64,000 bases of DNA from Streptomyces sp. NP160 (GTDB lineage Bacteria > Actinomycetota > Actinomycetes > Actinomycetales > Quadrisphaeraceae). Location of the stretch: assembly GCF_006335115.1 (NCBI RefSeq), contig NZ_VDMJ01000002.1:118557-182556 (forward strand), in the 5' to 3' direction. Positions 49,131-57,867 of the stretch are shown piece after piece. The notes beneath the pieces are model-generated. The model saw nothing but the letters and a program-made list of their open reading frames with translations. It searched no databases and was not told the origin of the DNA. Made by a program: the position numbers and the translations under genes. Every line of letters starts with the position of its first letter. Position 1 is the first letter of the stretch.

Positions 49131-50366
49131 GTGAGCGGCCTGTCCACCGCCGCCGGCGTCGTCGTGCTGGTGCTGCTCGTGGCGCTGGCCGTGGTGCGCG
49201 CCGCGCCGCCCGACCGCCCCGACGCGCGCGGTCCGGGCGAGGGCGGCGGCGCGGGCGCGGCGGCCGGCCGAGCGGCGGCGGTGGTGGGTGCGTCGCTGCC
49301 GGTGTGGGGGTCGGCCACCGGGAGCGCGGCGGTGGCCCAGCACGCCGCGGCCTTCACGACCGCCTCCCCGCAGCTGTACGAGATGACCGCCGACGGGGGC
49401 GTCGCGCTCCGCGGCGGGCTCGACCCCGTCGCCGCGCGCGCCGAGGTGGCGCGCCTGCACCGCGCGGGGGTCGACGTGCTGCCGGCCGTGACCAACACCC
49501 GCGACGGCTCCTGGGACACCGCCCTCGCCCAGCGGGTGCTGCACGACCCGGACCTGCGCGACCGGCACGTGGTGGCCCTGGTCGACCTCGTGCTGCGCGA
49601 GGACGTCGCAGGGGTCGACGTCGACTACGAGGAGCTGACCGCCGCGGACCGCACGGCGTTCTCGGCGTTCCTGGCGCGGCTCGGGCCGGCGCTGCGGGCG
49701 CACGGTCGCCTGCTCGCCGTCGACGTCTTCGCCAAGGACGGCGACGCCGGCTACGACCAGCGCAACCTCGCGCAGGACTACGCCGCCATCGGCCGGGCCG
49801 CCGACCAGGTGCGCGTCATGGCGTACGACTGGCACTGGGAGACCTCCCCGGCCGGACCCGTGGCCCCGCTGGACTGGGTGCAGCGCGTGGTGGCCTACGC
49901 CGTCACCCAGGTGCCGCGCGAGCGCCTCGTGCTGGGTGTGCCGACCTACGGCTACGACTGGGCTGGCCCGGCCGGCCTGCACCAGGGCCAGCACCAGGGG
50001 CTCCAGCAGGGCCAGCAGCAGGGCCAGCCGGCCGGTCAGGAGGGTCGCCGGGGCGAGCTGGCCAGCTGGGCGCAGGCGCACGTGCGCGCAGCCGACCGCG
50101 GTGCCCCCGTGCGCTGGGACGCGCAGGCGCAGAGCCCGTGGCTCGCCTACACCGACGCCTCCGGTGGTCAGCACGAGCTGTGGTTCGAGGACGGGCGCAG
50201 CACCGCCGCCAAGCTGGCGCTGGCCCGCAGCGAGCGCCTCGGCGGTGTCTACCTGTGGCTCGTCGGAGACGTCGACCCCGGCACCTGGCCGCTGCTGGAG
50301 GCGCTGCGGCGCGGCGACGCGCTGGTCTGCGCGCCCCTCGCAGCGCAGGACGGGGGCGCGGCGTGA
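49131..50366 (+). CDS. GH18-like glycoside hydrolase, membrane-anchored
   Basis: 411 residues from GTG 49131. An N-terminal TM helix (TAAGVVVLVLLVALAVVRA) anchors the protein; the catalytic domain has VAGVDVDYEEL, matching the GH18 DxxDxDxE proton donor pattern, then VDVFAKDG, VRVMAYDWHW, and VLGVPTYGYDW, ending with GGVYLWLVGD. GH18 enzymes cleave N-acetylglucosamine links, as in chitin or spore-coat sugars. A Gln/Gly repeat insert lies near residue 290. Stop overlaps the glycosyltransferase start (GTGA). Confidence 0.82.
   Translation: MSGLSTAAGVVVLVLLVALAVVRAAPPDRPDARGPGEGGGAGAAAGRAAAVVGASLPVWGSATGSAAVAQHAAAFTTASPQLYEMTADGGVALRGGLDPVAARAEVARLHRAGVDVLPAVTNTRDGSWDTALAQRVLHDPDLRDRHVVALVDLVLREDVAGVDVDYEELTAADRTAFSAFLARLGPALRAHGRLLAVDVFAKDGDAGYDQRNLAQDYAAIGRAADQVRVMAYDWHWETSPAGPVAPLDWVQRVVAYAVTQVPRERLVLGVPTYGYDWAGPAGLHQGQHQGLQQGQQQGQPAGQEGRRGELASWAQAHVRAADRGAPVRWDAQAQSPWLAYTDASGGQHELWFEDGRSTAAKLALARSERLGGVYLWLVGDVDPGTWPLLEALRRGDALVCAPLAAQDGGAA
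49983..50031 (+). repeat. Gln-rich repeat inside the GH18 gene
   Basis: Imperfect copies of a cagggccag-type unit encode QGQHQGLQQGQQQGQ. It is an in-frame insertion in a loop between two conserved strands of the barrel. Confidence 0.7.
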
Positions 50367-51736
50367 GCCCCGCCGACCTCCTGCTCGACCCGGCCGTCGT
50401 CGTCCTCGTCGTGCTCGTGCTGGGGGCCAACGCGAGCCTGTGGGGCCTGCTCGGGCTGCTGCGCTGGTGCGACGAGCGGCTGCACCGGCAGCGCCCGCCG
50501 GACGCGCTGGACCTGCCGGTGCAGCGCGTCCGCGTGGGGCAGGTGGCGGTGCTCATGGCCGCGCACGACGAGGAGCTCGTCATCGAGGACTCCCTGCGGG
50601 CGCTGGCCGCCCTCGTGCCGGCGGCCGACGTGCACGTGGTCTCCGACCGGTCGTCCGACCGCACCGCCGAGCTGGCCCGCGCCAGCGGCGCCCGCGTGCT
50701 GGAGACGTCCGAGAACGTGGGCAAGGCGGAGGCGCTGGCGCTGGGCATCCGGGAGTTCGCGCTGGCCTCCCGCTACGAGGCGGTGCTCGTCGTGGACGCC
50801 GACACCCGCCTCGACCCCCACTACCTCGAGGTGGCGCTGCCGCTGCTGGACGACCCGCGCGTCGCCGCCGTCGCCGGGTGCGCGCAGACCCGGTGGCACC
50901 CCGAGGAGCTGGGCTGGTGGGGCGCGGCGCTGGTGGCGCACCGCCAGCGCGTCTACGTGCTGACCCAGCGGCTGCTCAAGTACGGGCAGACCTGGCGGGG
51001 CCTGTCGGCCACGCACATCGTGCCCGGCTTCGCGAGCGTGTACCGCTCCCGCGCGCTGGAGCGCATCGACGTCAGCGCCCGCGGCCTGGTCATCGAGGAC
51101 TTCAACATGACGTTCGCGCTGCACGCCCAGCGGCTGGGCCGGGTCGCCTTCACCCCCGCGGCGCGCGCGTACACGCAGGATCCGAGCACCTTCCACGACT
51201 ACGTCCGGCAGACCCAGCGGTGGTCGCTCGGCCTGTGGCAGACGGTGCGCCGCCACCGGCCGCGCCGCAGCGTCTTCGCGGTGGCGCTGTGGCTGGTGCT
51301 CGCCGAGCTGGTCACCGCCAGCACCCTGTTCCTGGCGCTCCCCGCGGGCCTCGTGGTGGTCGGCGGCACCGAGGGGCTGGCGCTGCTCGGCTGGCCGCCC
51401 GCCGTCGCGCTGGCCGCCGAGGTGGACGCGACGCGCGCCGTGGCGTGGGTGGTGGTGGGCCTCCTGCTGCCCGACTACCTGCTCTCGTGCGCCGTCGCGC
51501 TCGGCGAGCGGCGCCCCCAGTACCTGTGGCTCGGACCGGTGTTCTGGGTGCTGCGCGTCACCGACGCCTTCGTGGCGCTTCAGGCGCTGCCGCGCGCGTG
51601 GACCACCCGGTCCACGGGCTCGTGGACCAGCCCCGCCCGCCGCGCCGTCATCGCGCTCCCCGAGACGCAGCTCCTCTCACCCCACCCCGCCGCGACGCCG
51701 AGCACCGACCGCCTCACCGAGGAGGAAGCACGATGA
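50363..51736 (+). CDS. Processive family 2 glycosyltransferase (QxxRW type)
   Basis: 457 residues from GTG 50363. N-terminal TM helix, then the GT2 domain: VAVLMAAHDEEL, VHVVSDRSSDRTAELA, VLVVDADTRLDPH (metal-binding DxD), VIEDFNMTFA (catalytic base Asp) and QTQRWSLG (QxxRW), followed by three to four TM helices. This is the layout of cellulose, hyaluronan and poly-N-acetylglucosamine synthases, which polymerise and extrude a chain. With GH18 and deacetylase neighbours, a GlcNAc-containing polymer is most likely. Confidence 0.9.
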   Translation: MSPADLLLDPAVVVLVVLVLGANASLWGLLGLLRWCDERLHRQRPPDALDLPVQRVRVGQVAVLMAAHDEELVIEDSLRALAALVPAADVHVVSDRSSDRTAELARASGARVLETSENVGKAEALALGIREFALASRYEAVLVVDADTRLDPHYLEVALPLLDDPRVAAVAGCAQTRWHPEELGWWGAALVAHRQRVYVLTQRLLKYGQTWRGLSATHIVPGFASVYRSRALERIDVSARGLVIEDFNMTFALHAQRLGRVAFTPAARAYTQDPSTFHDYVRQTQRWSLGLWQTVRRHRPRRSVFAVALWLVLAELVTASTLFLALPAGLVVVGGTEGLALLGWPPAVALAAEVDATRAVAWVVVGLLLPDYLLSCAVALGERRPQYLWLGPVFWVLRVTDAFVALQALPRAWTTRSTGSWTSPARRAVIALPETQLLSPHPAATPSTDRLTEEEAR

Positions 51737-53421
51737 GCACCGACCGACACCGCCGCCCCACGAGCACCCGCCGGACGGGTCCCCCGGTGCTGGCGGTGGT
51801 CGCCCTGCTCGTCACCGCGCTCCTGGGCGCCTCGCTGTCGGCCTCCGTGGCGGCCGCCCCGGCCGCGCAGGCGGCCATCACGGGACCGACGGTCGTGAGC
51901 CTGACGTTCGACGACGGCGACGCCGACCAGGCGACCGCGCAGCAGACGATGGCCTCCAAGGGCATGGTCGGCACCTTCTACGTCACCACCGGCTTCGTCG
52001 GGGCCAGCGGCTACCTGACCCGGGCGCAGCTGAGCAGCTTCGCCGCCGCCGGCAACGAGGTCGGCGGGCACACCGTCACCCACGCCGACCTCACCCAGGT
52101 CGCTTCCACCGAGGCGCAGGCGCAGATCTGCAACGGCCGCAAGGTGCTGCAGGACTGGGGCTTCCGGCCGACGAGCTTCGCCTACCCGTTCTCCACCGCG
52201 AACGCGTCCGTGGAGGCGCAGGCCGCCGGGTGCGGGTACACCACCTCCCGCGGCCTGGGCGACACCCGCACCCGCTTCAGCTGCGGCGGCTGCGTGCGCG
52301 CCGAGACCCTCCCGCCCGCGGACCCGCATTACCTGCGCGCTCCCGACCAGGTCGACTCCCGATGGACCCTCGCCGACCTGCAGGGCACCGTCACCGGCGC
52401 CGCCAACAACGGCGGCGGGTGGGTCGTCCTCACCTTCCACCGCGTGTGCTCCCCCACCGGCACGGCCTCCTGCCCGGCCGACAGGTCCATCACCCCGGCG
52501 CTGTTCAGCCAGTTCGTCACCTGGCTCGACGGCTACCGCAAGACCACCGCCAACAAGACGTCGGTGAAGACCGTCGACCAGGTGGTGCGGCAGTACAAGG
52601 GCGCCAGCTACCCCGCGTACTCCCCCGCCGCCTCGGTGCCGCCCAAGCCCGTGGCCGCGGCCGGCACGAACGCGCTGCTGAACGACTCCCTGGAGACCAC
52701 CGACGCGGCCACGACGTTCCCGCAGTGCTTCCAGCCCGGCGGGTGGGGCACCAACACGGCGGTCTGGTCGTCGGCGACCCCGGGGCGCACCGGCTCCAGG
52801 GCCGAGCAGCTGGCGCTGTCCGGCTACAGCAGCGGCGACGCCAAGCTGCTGCCCACCCTCGACCTGCAGACCTGCGCGCCGAGCGTCGCGCCGGGGGCCG
52901 CCTACGACGTCTCCACCTGGTACACCTCCACCGGCACCTCGCAGTTCGCGCTGTACTACCGCGACGCGTCGGGGGCGTGGTTCTACTGGACGTCCAGCCC
53001 GTGGTTCGCGGCGTCCTCGACGTGGACGCAGGCGCGCTTCACCACCCCGGCGGTGCCCGCCGGCGCCACGGCCGTCACCTTCGGGCTGGCGCTGATCGCC
53101 AACGGCACCCTCGTCACGGACGACTACGCGCTCTACCGTGCGGGCACCGGTCCCGCTGCCGCGGCCCCGCCGGCCAGCACGTCGACGACCTCGACGACGG
53201 ACGGCTCCTCAGCCCGGCAGGCGCCGTCCGCCGACCCCGGCGCGACCGCTGCGCCCGGGGGGCCGTCCGCTCGGCCCGGCGGACCGGCCCAGCCGCCCGG
53301 CCCGCCGGTGCTCACCAAGCGCCAGCACTCCACGGCCAAGCCGTACCTGCCCGGCGGGGAGGCCCTGCGCCCCGGCACCCAGGTGGCGGTCCCGCCGCTG
53401 CGCGCCGACGGCAAGGGGTGA
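51733..53421 (+). CDS. Secreted polysaccharide deacetylase (CE4) with carbohydrate-binding-like domain
   Basis: 562 residues from ATG 51733, 4-bp overlap with the synthase. Signal peptide or anchor (VVALLVTALLGASLSASVAAAPA), CE4 domain with SLTFDDGDADQ (metal Asp) and GGHTVTHADL (HxxxH), FAYPFSTAN, and VVLTFHRV. Residues about 315-465 form a beta-sandwich (NALLNDSLETTDAATTFPQCFQPGGWG, YRDASGAWFYWTSSPWF) like a carbohydrate-binding module. A long Ser/Thr/Pro tail follows. It would remove acetyl groups from the nascent polymer. Confidence 0.88.
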   Translation: MSTDRHRRPTSTRRTGPPVLAVVALLVTALLGASLSASVAAAPAAQAAITGPTVVSLTFDDGDADQATAQQTMASKGMVGTFYVTTGFVGASGYLTRAQLSSFAAAGNEVGGHTVTHADLTQVASTEAQAQICNGRKVLQDWGFRPTSFAYPFSTANASVEAQAAGCGYTTSRGLGDTRTRFSCGGCVRAETLPPADPHYLRAPDQVDSRWTLADLQGTVTGAANNGGGWVVLTFHRVCSPTGTASCPADRSITPALFSQFVTWLDGYRKTTANKTSVKTVDQVVRQYKGASYPAYSPAASVPPKPVAAAGTNALLNDSLETTDAATTFPQCFQPGGWGTNTAVWSSATPGRTGSRAEQLALSGYSSGDAKLLPTLDLQTCAPSVAPGAAYDVSTWYTSTGTSQFALYYRDASGAWFYWTSSPWFAASSTWTQARFTTPAVPAGATAVTFGLALIANGTLVTDDYALYRAGTGPAAAAPPASTSTTSTTDGSSARQAPSADPGATAAPGGPSARPGGPAQPPGPPVLTKRQHSTAKPYLPGGEALRPGTQVAVPPLRADGKG

Positions 53422-54335
53422 GGGCCGCCGCGAGCCCTGCGCTGGTGGCCGCCGCGCTGGCCTGCACCGCGACGGCCTGCACCGTGCTGGGCGCCGCGCT
53501 GGGGAGCTGCTCGGTGCCGCCGCCACCGGCCCCGGCACCGAGCGCCAGCCCGGCTCCCACCCCGGCCCCGGCCACCACCGGAGCCACCTCGACAGGGACG
53601 GCGACGACGATCGAAGGGGCCTCGTCGTCGCCGTCCCGCCCCCCCTCGCCCGCCCCCTCGGCCGACCGGACGGCCGGGGGGCGGGCCGGCGGCCAGCGCT
53701 ACCCGCTGCACACCGGGATCGTGGCCACGACGTTCTGGGTGGGCGAGGTGTTCGACCCCGACGCCCCTGACGGCAGCCAGGTGCTCTCCGCCTACGACGA
53801 CCACTGGCTCGCCAGCTACGGCGGGTGCGACGGCGTGGTGGTGGACGGCACGTGCACCACCGAGCGGCGGACGGCCGCGAACGGCTACTTCCCCACCGCG
53901 ATGACCCCGCGGCAGAACCCGTTCTACCTCGACCTGCCCTTCGACGACGTCAACGACCCCTCCGCCGCCGCGCAGCGCGCCGCCGTCGTCCCCTGGGCGC
54001 ACGAGCCGCGCTACGCGGCGGCGCTCGCGGACCCCGGCAGGTCGCTCATGAAGGACCGCTGGGTGGCGGTGCGCAAGGACGGGCGGACCTGCTACGGGCA
54101 GGTCGAGGACGCCGGCCCGGGGGTCTACGACGACGCCCGCTACGTCTTCGGCGCTGACGACGCGCGCCCGGCCAACCGGCGCTACAACGGCGCGGGCATG
54201 GACGTCAGCCCGGCGCTCAACGGGTGCCTGGGCTTCTCCGAGCTCGACGGCGAGGACGACGTCGTGGACTGGTGGTTCGTCGACGACGCCGACGTCCCCG
54301 CCGGCCCGTGGACGCGCCTGGTGACCCGCGGCTGA
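53418..54335 (+). CDS. Secreted protein, possible double-psi barrel
   Basis: 305 residues from GTG 53418, GTGA overlap with the deacetylase. Signal peptide with two LxxC-type sites (TATACTVLGA, ALGSC), a Pro/Thr/Ser-rich linker to about residue 95, then a compact domain: YPLHTGIVATTFWVGEVF, NGYFPTAMTPRQNPFYLDLPFDD, WVAVRKDGRTCYGQVEDAGP, GAGMDVSPALNGCLGF. The late DVSPAL..CLG resembles RlpA/expansin double-psi barrels, but homology is uncertain. Probably exported and acting on or binding the polymer. Confidence 0.6.
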   Translation: MRAAASPALVAAALACTATACTVLGAALGSCSVPPPPAPAPSASPAPTPAPATTGATSTGTATTIEGASSSPSRPPSPAPSADRTAGGRAGGQRYPLHTGIVATTFWVGEVFDPDAPDGSQVLSAYDDHWLASYGGCDGVVVDGTCTTERRTAANGYFPTAMTPRQNPFYLDLPFDDVNDPSAAAQRAAVVPWAHEPRYAAALADPGRSLMKDRWVAVRKDGRTCYGQVEDAGPGVYDDARYVFGADDARPANRRYNGAGMDVSPALNGCLGFSELDGEDDVVDWWFVDDADVPAGPWTRLVTRG

Positions 54336-54377
54336 CCCGCGGCTGACCCGCGGCCGACCCGCGGCCGACCCGCGACC
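54323..54377. repeat. 11-bp tandem repeat spanning a stop codon, five copies
   Basis: gacccgcggct repeated at 54323, 54334, 54345, 54356 and 54367, with small variants in the last three copies. The first copy is the 3' end of the preceding gene, including the first base of its TGA. Confidence 0.85.
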
Positions 54378-54411
54378 GGTCGGTGGGGAGCACGCGGGCG
54401 ATGCTGGGGCA

Positions 54412-55203
54412 GTGACCCCCGACCAGCTGGTGCGCCTGCTCCTGGGCGTGGCCGCGCTGCTCGCCGTGGCCCTGGTGGTGCTGCGCGCCGCCGGGGTGGC
54501 CGTGGGGCCCCGGGGAACCGCCCCGCTGACGGCCGTGCTGCGCGGCGGGCTGCAGCTGGCCGCCATCGGCCTGGTGCTGCGCGGCGTGCTCGACCACGCT
54601 CCCGCGCTGGCCGCGGCGGTGCTCGCGGTGATGCTGACCACCGCGGTCTGGACCGCCTCGCGCCGTCTCGCCCCGCTGCAGGGTCCGGCCGCGGCCCGGC
54701 GCGCGGTGGCGGTGGCGTGCACGGCCGGGGCCGTCGTCGTCCTCGGGGTGGTCTTCGCCCTCGGCGTGCTGCCGTTCTCCGCCCGCTACGTCGTCGCGCT
54801 CGGCGGCATCGTGCTGGGCGGCACCATGACCTCGGCCACCCTGGCCGGACGGCACCTGCTGGCCGGGCTGCTGGCGCGCCGCGACGAGGTGGAGGCGTGG
54901 CTCTCCCTCGGCGCGACGCCCCGCCGGGCGGTGCTCGACGTGGCGCGCGCCGCGGTGCGCGAGTCCCTCGTGCCCGTGCTGGACCAGACCCGCACCACCG
55001 GGCTGGTGACGCTGCCGGGCGCGTTCATCGGCGCACTGCTCGGCGGGGCCAGCCCGGTGGACGCGGCGCGGTTCCAGCTCATCGTGCTGGCCGGGCTCAT
55101 CTGCGCCGGCAGCGTGGTGGCCGTGCTGGTCACCACCCTGCTCGGGGCGCCCCGGGTGCTGCCGCCGCCGCTGACGACCCCTGACGACCGCGGACGGCGC
55201 TGA
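54412..55203 (+). CDS. FetB-like (UPF0014) ABC permease
   Basis: 263 residues from GTG 54412, about seven TM helices. Family core: LVPVLDQTRTTGLVTLPGAFIGALLGGASPVDAARFQLIVLAGLI, characteristic of FetB/STAR2 permeases; E. coli FetAB exports iron. No FetA-type ATPase gene is adjacent, so either it is encoded elsewhere or the protein works alone. Next to katG and other metal genes, iron homeostasis during oxidative stress is plausible. Confidence 0.82.
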   Translation: MTPDQLVRLLLGVAALLAVALVVLRAAGVAVGPRGTAPLTAVLRGGLQLAAIGLVLRGVLDHAPALAAAVLAVMLTTAVWTASRRLAPLQGPAAARRAVAVACTAGAVVVLGVVFALGVLPFSARYVVALGGIVLGGTMTSATLAGRHLLAGLLARRDEVEAWLSLGATPRRAVLDVARAAVRESLVPVLDQTRTTGLVTLPGAFIGALLGGASPVDAARFQLIVLAGLICAGSVVAVLVTTLLGAPRVLPPPLTTPDDRGRR

Positions 55204-55225
55204 GGACCACGGGCACGAGGCGCCG

Positions 55226-57598
55226 TCAGGCGGTGAGCGCCGCCGGGACGCGCGGGGTCGGCGCGTGCGAGGGGTCCACGTCGTAGCGGTCGGCCATCAT
55301 CACCTTGTCCCAGACGGCGACGAAGTCGCGCACGAAGCGATGCTGGCCGTCACGGGCGGCGTAGACCTCGGCGACGGCGCGCAGCTGGGCGTTGGCGCCG
55401 AAGACGAGGTCGTTGCGGGTCGCCGTGTGCACCTGGACGCCGGTCTCGCGGTCGTCGAGGGTGAAGCGGGTGCACCGTCCGGCAGTGTCGTCGGCCCTGG
55501 CCCACTGGAAGTCCATGCTCGTGAGCGTCGTGAAGAAGTCCGTGGTCAGCGCGCCCACGCGCTCGGTGAAGACGCCGTCGGACGACCCGTCGTGGTTGCA
55601 GCCCAGCACGCGCAGCCCGCCGGTCAGCACCACCCACTCCGGGGCGGTGAGACCGAGCAGCGCGGCCTTGTCGAGGAAGAACCGCTCGGGGGCCACGTCG
55701 GTGGTGCTGGCGAGGTCGGGCTGCTCGTAGTTGCGGAAGCCGTCGACCACCGGCGCGAGCCACTGGAACTGGGCGACGTCGGTCTGGTCCTGGGTCGCGT
55801 CGACGCGGCCGGGCGTGAAGGGCACCGCCACCGTGACCCCCGCCGCCGCGGCGGCGTCCTCCACCGCCACGCAGCCCGCGAGCACGATCGCGTCGGCCAG
55901 GCTCACCCGGGCGGTCCCGTCAGCAGCCGAGGCGTTGAACTGCTCGACGACGCCGCGCAGAGCGGCGACGACCGGCACGGTGCGGCGGTTGACCGCCCAG
56001 TCCTTCTGGGGCTCCAGCGCGATGCGGGCGCCGTTGGCGCCGCCCCGCTTGTCGGACTCGCGGTGGGTCACCGCGGAGGAGAAGGCGGTGAAGGCGAGGT
56101 CGGAGACCGGCAGCCCGGTGTCGCGCACGGCCTGCTTGAGACGGTCGACGTCCGCGCCGGAGACGACCGGGTGCTCGCGCGGGGGCAGAGGGTCCTGCCA
56201 GATGAAGTCCTCGGCGGCGACGTCCGGCCCCAGGTAGCGCGACTTCGGTCCCATGTCGCGGTGGGTCAGCTTGTGCCAGGCCTTGGCGAACTCGTCGGTG
56301 AACAGGTCGAAGTCGGCGAGGAAGCGCTGGCAGACCTCGCGGTAGACCGGGTCGACCTTGAGGGCGATGTCGCTGGTCATCATCATCAGCGAGTGGCTGA
56401 CGCCCTCGCGGTGGGCGTCGGGGGTCTTCGGCGCCGAGGGGTCGGACGGCGTCCACTGCAGCGCCCCGGCGGGGCTGCGGGTCTGCTCCCACTCGTAGGC
56501 GAAGAGGTTCTCCAGGTAGGAGTTGTCCCACTGCGTGGGGTTCGGGGTCCAGGAGCCCTCGATGCCGTTGGTCATCGTGTGCTCGGCGTTGCCGGAGCCC
56601 ACGGGGTTGTGCCAGCCCAGGCCCATCGCCTCCATGGGGGCGGTCTCCGGCGGCGGGCCGATCCTGTCGGCCGCGACCTGGCCGTGGCTCTTCCCGAAGG
56701 CGTGGCCACCGGCGATGAGCGCGACGGTCTCGACGTCGTTCATCGCCATCCGGCCGAAGGTGATGCGGATGTCGACGGCGGAGGCGGCCGGGTCGCCGCC
56801 CGCGTTCGGGCCCTCGGGGTTGACGTAGATCAGCGACTGGTGCGAGGCGGCCAGGGGCTGCTGCACCTCGTAGCCGGGCTCACCCGGCTCCGCGGTCCAC
56901 CGGCCGCTGCGGTCGACCATGTCGTCGTAGGAGCCGGGGTCGGTCATGTCGAGGTGCTCGGGGCCCCACCAGGTGGCGTCGTCGGCCTCCCACGCGTCGC
57001 GCCGGCCACCGGCGAAGCCGATGGTGGGGAAGCCCATGACCTCCAGGGCGCAGTTGCCGGTGAGGACGATGAGGTCCGCCCAGGACAGCGAAGCGCCGTG
57101 CTTCTGCTTGATCGGCCACAGCAGGCGGCGCGACTTGTCGGTGTTGCCGTTGTCCCACCAGCTGCTCACCGGCGCGAACCGCTGCATGGCCTGGCCGGCA
57201 CCGCCGCGCCCGTCGGCGATGCGGTAGGTGCCCGCCGAGTGCCACGCCATGCGGACCATCTGCGGGGCGTAGTTGCCGTAGTCCGAGGGCCACCACGACA
57301 CCGACGTGGTGAGCAGGGCGGTGATGTCCGCCTTCAGCTCGTCGAGGTCGATGGTGGCGAAGGCGGCCGGGTAGTCGAGGTCGGCCAGCGGGTCGGCCGC
57401 CGCGCCGTCGCGGTGCAGCTGCTCGACGCGGAGCCGGTCGGGGTACCAGTCCGACAGCGTCGGGGACGACGTGTGCGCGCCGCCGACCCTGCTGCCCCCG
57501 AAGGGGCACTTCCCCTCGAGGACGTCCTCGTACGTGGAGTAGCCGGTGCCCTCGGCCGCGGGGTTGGACGCGGGCTGGGCAGAAGGGGTGGCGGTCAT
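55226..57598 (-). CDS. katG: Catalase-peroxidase KatG
   Basis: 790 residues from ATG 57598. Bifunctional haem enzyme: distal Arg116, Trp119, His120 in [11 protein letters not shown]; the catalytic Trp-Tyr-Met adduct is formed by Trp119, Tyr258 (LIYVNPEG) and Met284 (GRMAM); proximal haem ligand His299 in [10 protein letters not shown]. Both duplicated domains are present and the length is normal. It removes H2O2 and would activate isoniazid-type prodrugs. No furA precedes it, unlike in mycobacteria; two inverted repeats upstream may bind another regulator. Confidence 0.97.
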   Translation of the reverse strand: MTATPSAQPASNPAAEGTGYSTYEDVLEGKCPFGGSRVGGAHTSSPTLSDWYPDRLRVEQLHRDGAAADPLADLDYPAAFATIDLDELKADITALLTTSVSWWPSDYGNYAPQMVRMAWHSAGTYRIADGRGGAGQAMQRFAPVSSWWDNGNTDKSRRLLWPIKQKHGASLSWADLIVLTGNCALEVMGFPTIGFAGGRRDAWEADDATWWGPEHLDMTDPGSYDDMVDRSGRWTAEPGEPGYEVQQPLAASHQSLIYVNPEGPNAGGDPAASAVDIRITFGRMAMNDVETVALIAGGHAFGKSHGQVAADRIGPPPETAPMEAMGLGWHNPVGSGNAEHTMTNGIEGSWTPNPTQWDNSYLENLFAYEWEQTRSPAGALQWTPSDPSAPKTPDAHREGVSHSLMMMTSDIALKVDPVYREVCQRFLADFDLFTDEFAKAWHKLTHRDMGPKSRYLGPDVAAEDFIWQDPLPPREHPVVSGADVDRLKQAVRDTGLPVSDLAFTAFSSAVTHRESDKRGGANGARIALEPQKDWAVNRRTVPVVAALRGVVEQFNASAADGTARVSLADAIVLAGCVAVEDAAAAAGVTVAVPFTPGRVDATQDQTDVAQFQWLAPVVDGFRNYEQPDLASTTDVAPERFFLDKAALLGLTAPEWVVLTGGLRVLGCNHDGSSDGVFTERVGALTTDFFTTLTSMDFQWARADDTAGRCTRFTLDDRETGVQVHTATRNDLVFGANAQLRAVAEVYAARDGQHRFVRDFVAVWDKVMMADRYDVDPSHAPTPRVPAALTA

Positions 57599-57680
57599 GG
57601 CGCGGGACCTCTCGGTGAGCGGGGCGGCAGGGCCTCTGCTCACGGGGGCCGCGGCGCCCGACGGGGTCCCCAGGGGCACG

Positions 57681-57698
57681 TGGACACGTCCGTGTCCA
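57681..57698. promoter_or_regulatory. Perfect palindrome upstream of katG
   Basis: TGGACACG-tc-CGTGTCCA, 8-bp arms, 83 bp upstream of the katG start. Likely operator, regulator unknown. Confidence 0.6.
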
Positions 57699-57759
57699 GG
57701 CTCCCGCGGCTGCCCCGAGGTGCACCGCTCCCGCCCTCCGACGGGTCTGCTCGTGGTCC

Positions 57760-57790
57760 CCGACCTACCACCGCAGAGATCGTAGGTCGG
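57760..57790. promoter_or_regulatory. Inverted repeat between katG and the VIT gene
   Basis: CCGACCTAC and GTAGGTCGG, perfect 9-bp arms with a 13-base loop (57760-57768 and 57782-57790). Either the end of the VIT transcript or a second katG operator. Confidence 0.5.
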
Positions 57791-57867
57791 TCCCCGCCAG
57801 CCCGCTCCCCGTGAGGATCACCGCAGGTCAGGACCTCTCGGCGAGCTCACAGGCGCCTTCTCGGACC

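Noticed and set aside
45788..49519. 1243-residue minus-strand frame across the kinase and sugar-nucleotide genes
   Set aside because: Antisense shadow of GC-rich genes with clear domains on the plus strand; no family resemblance.
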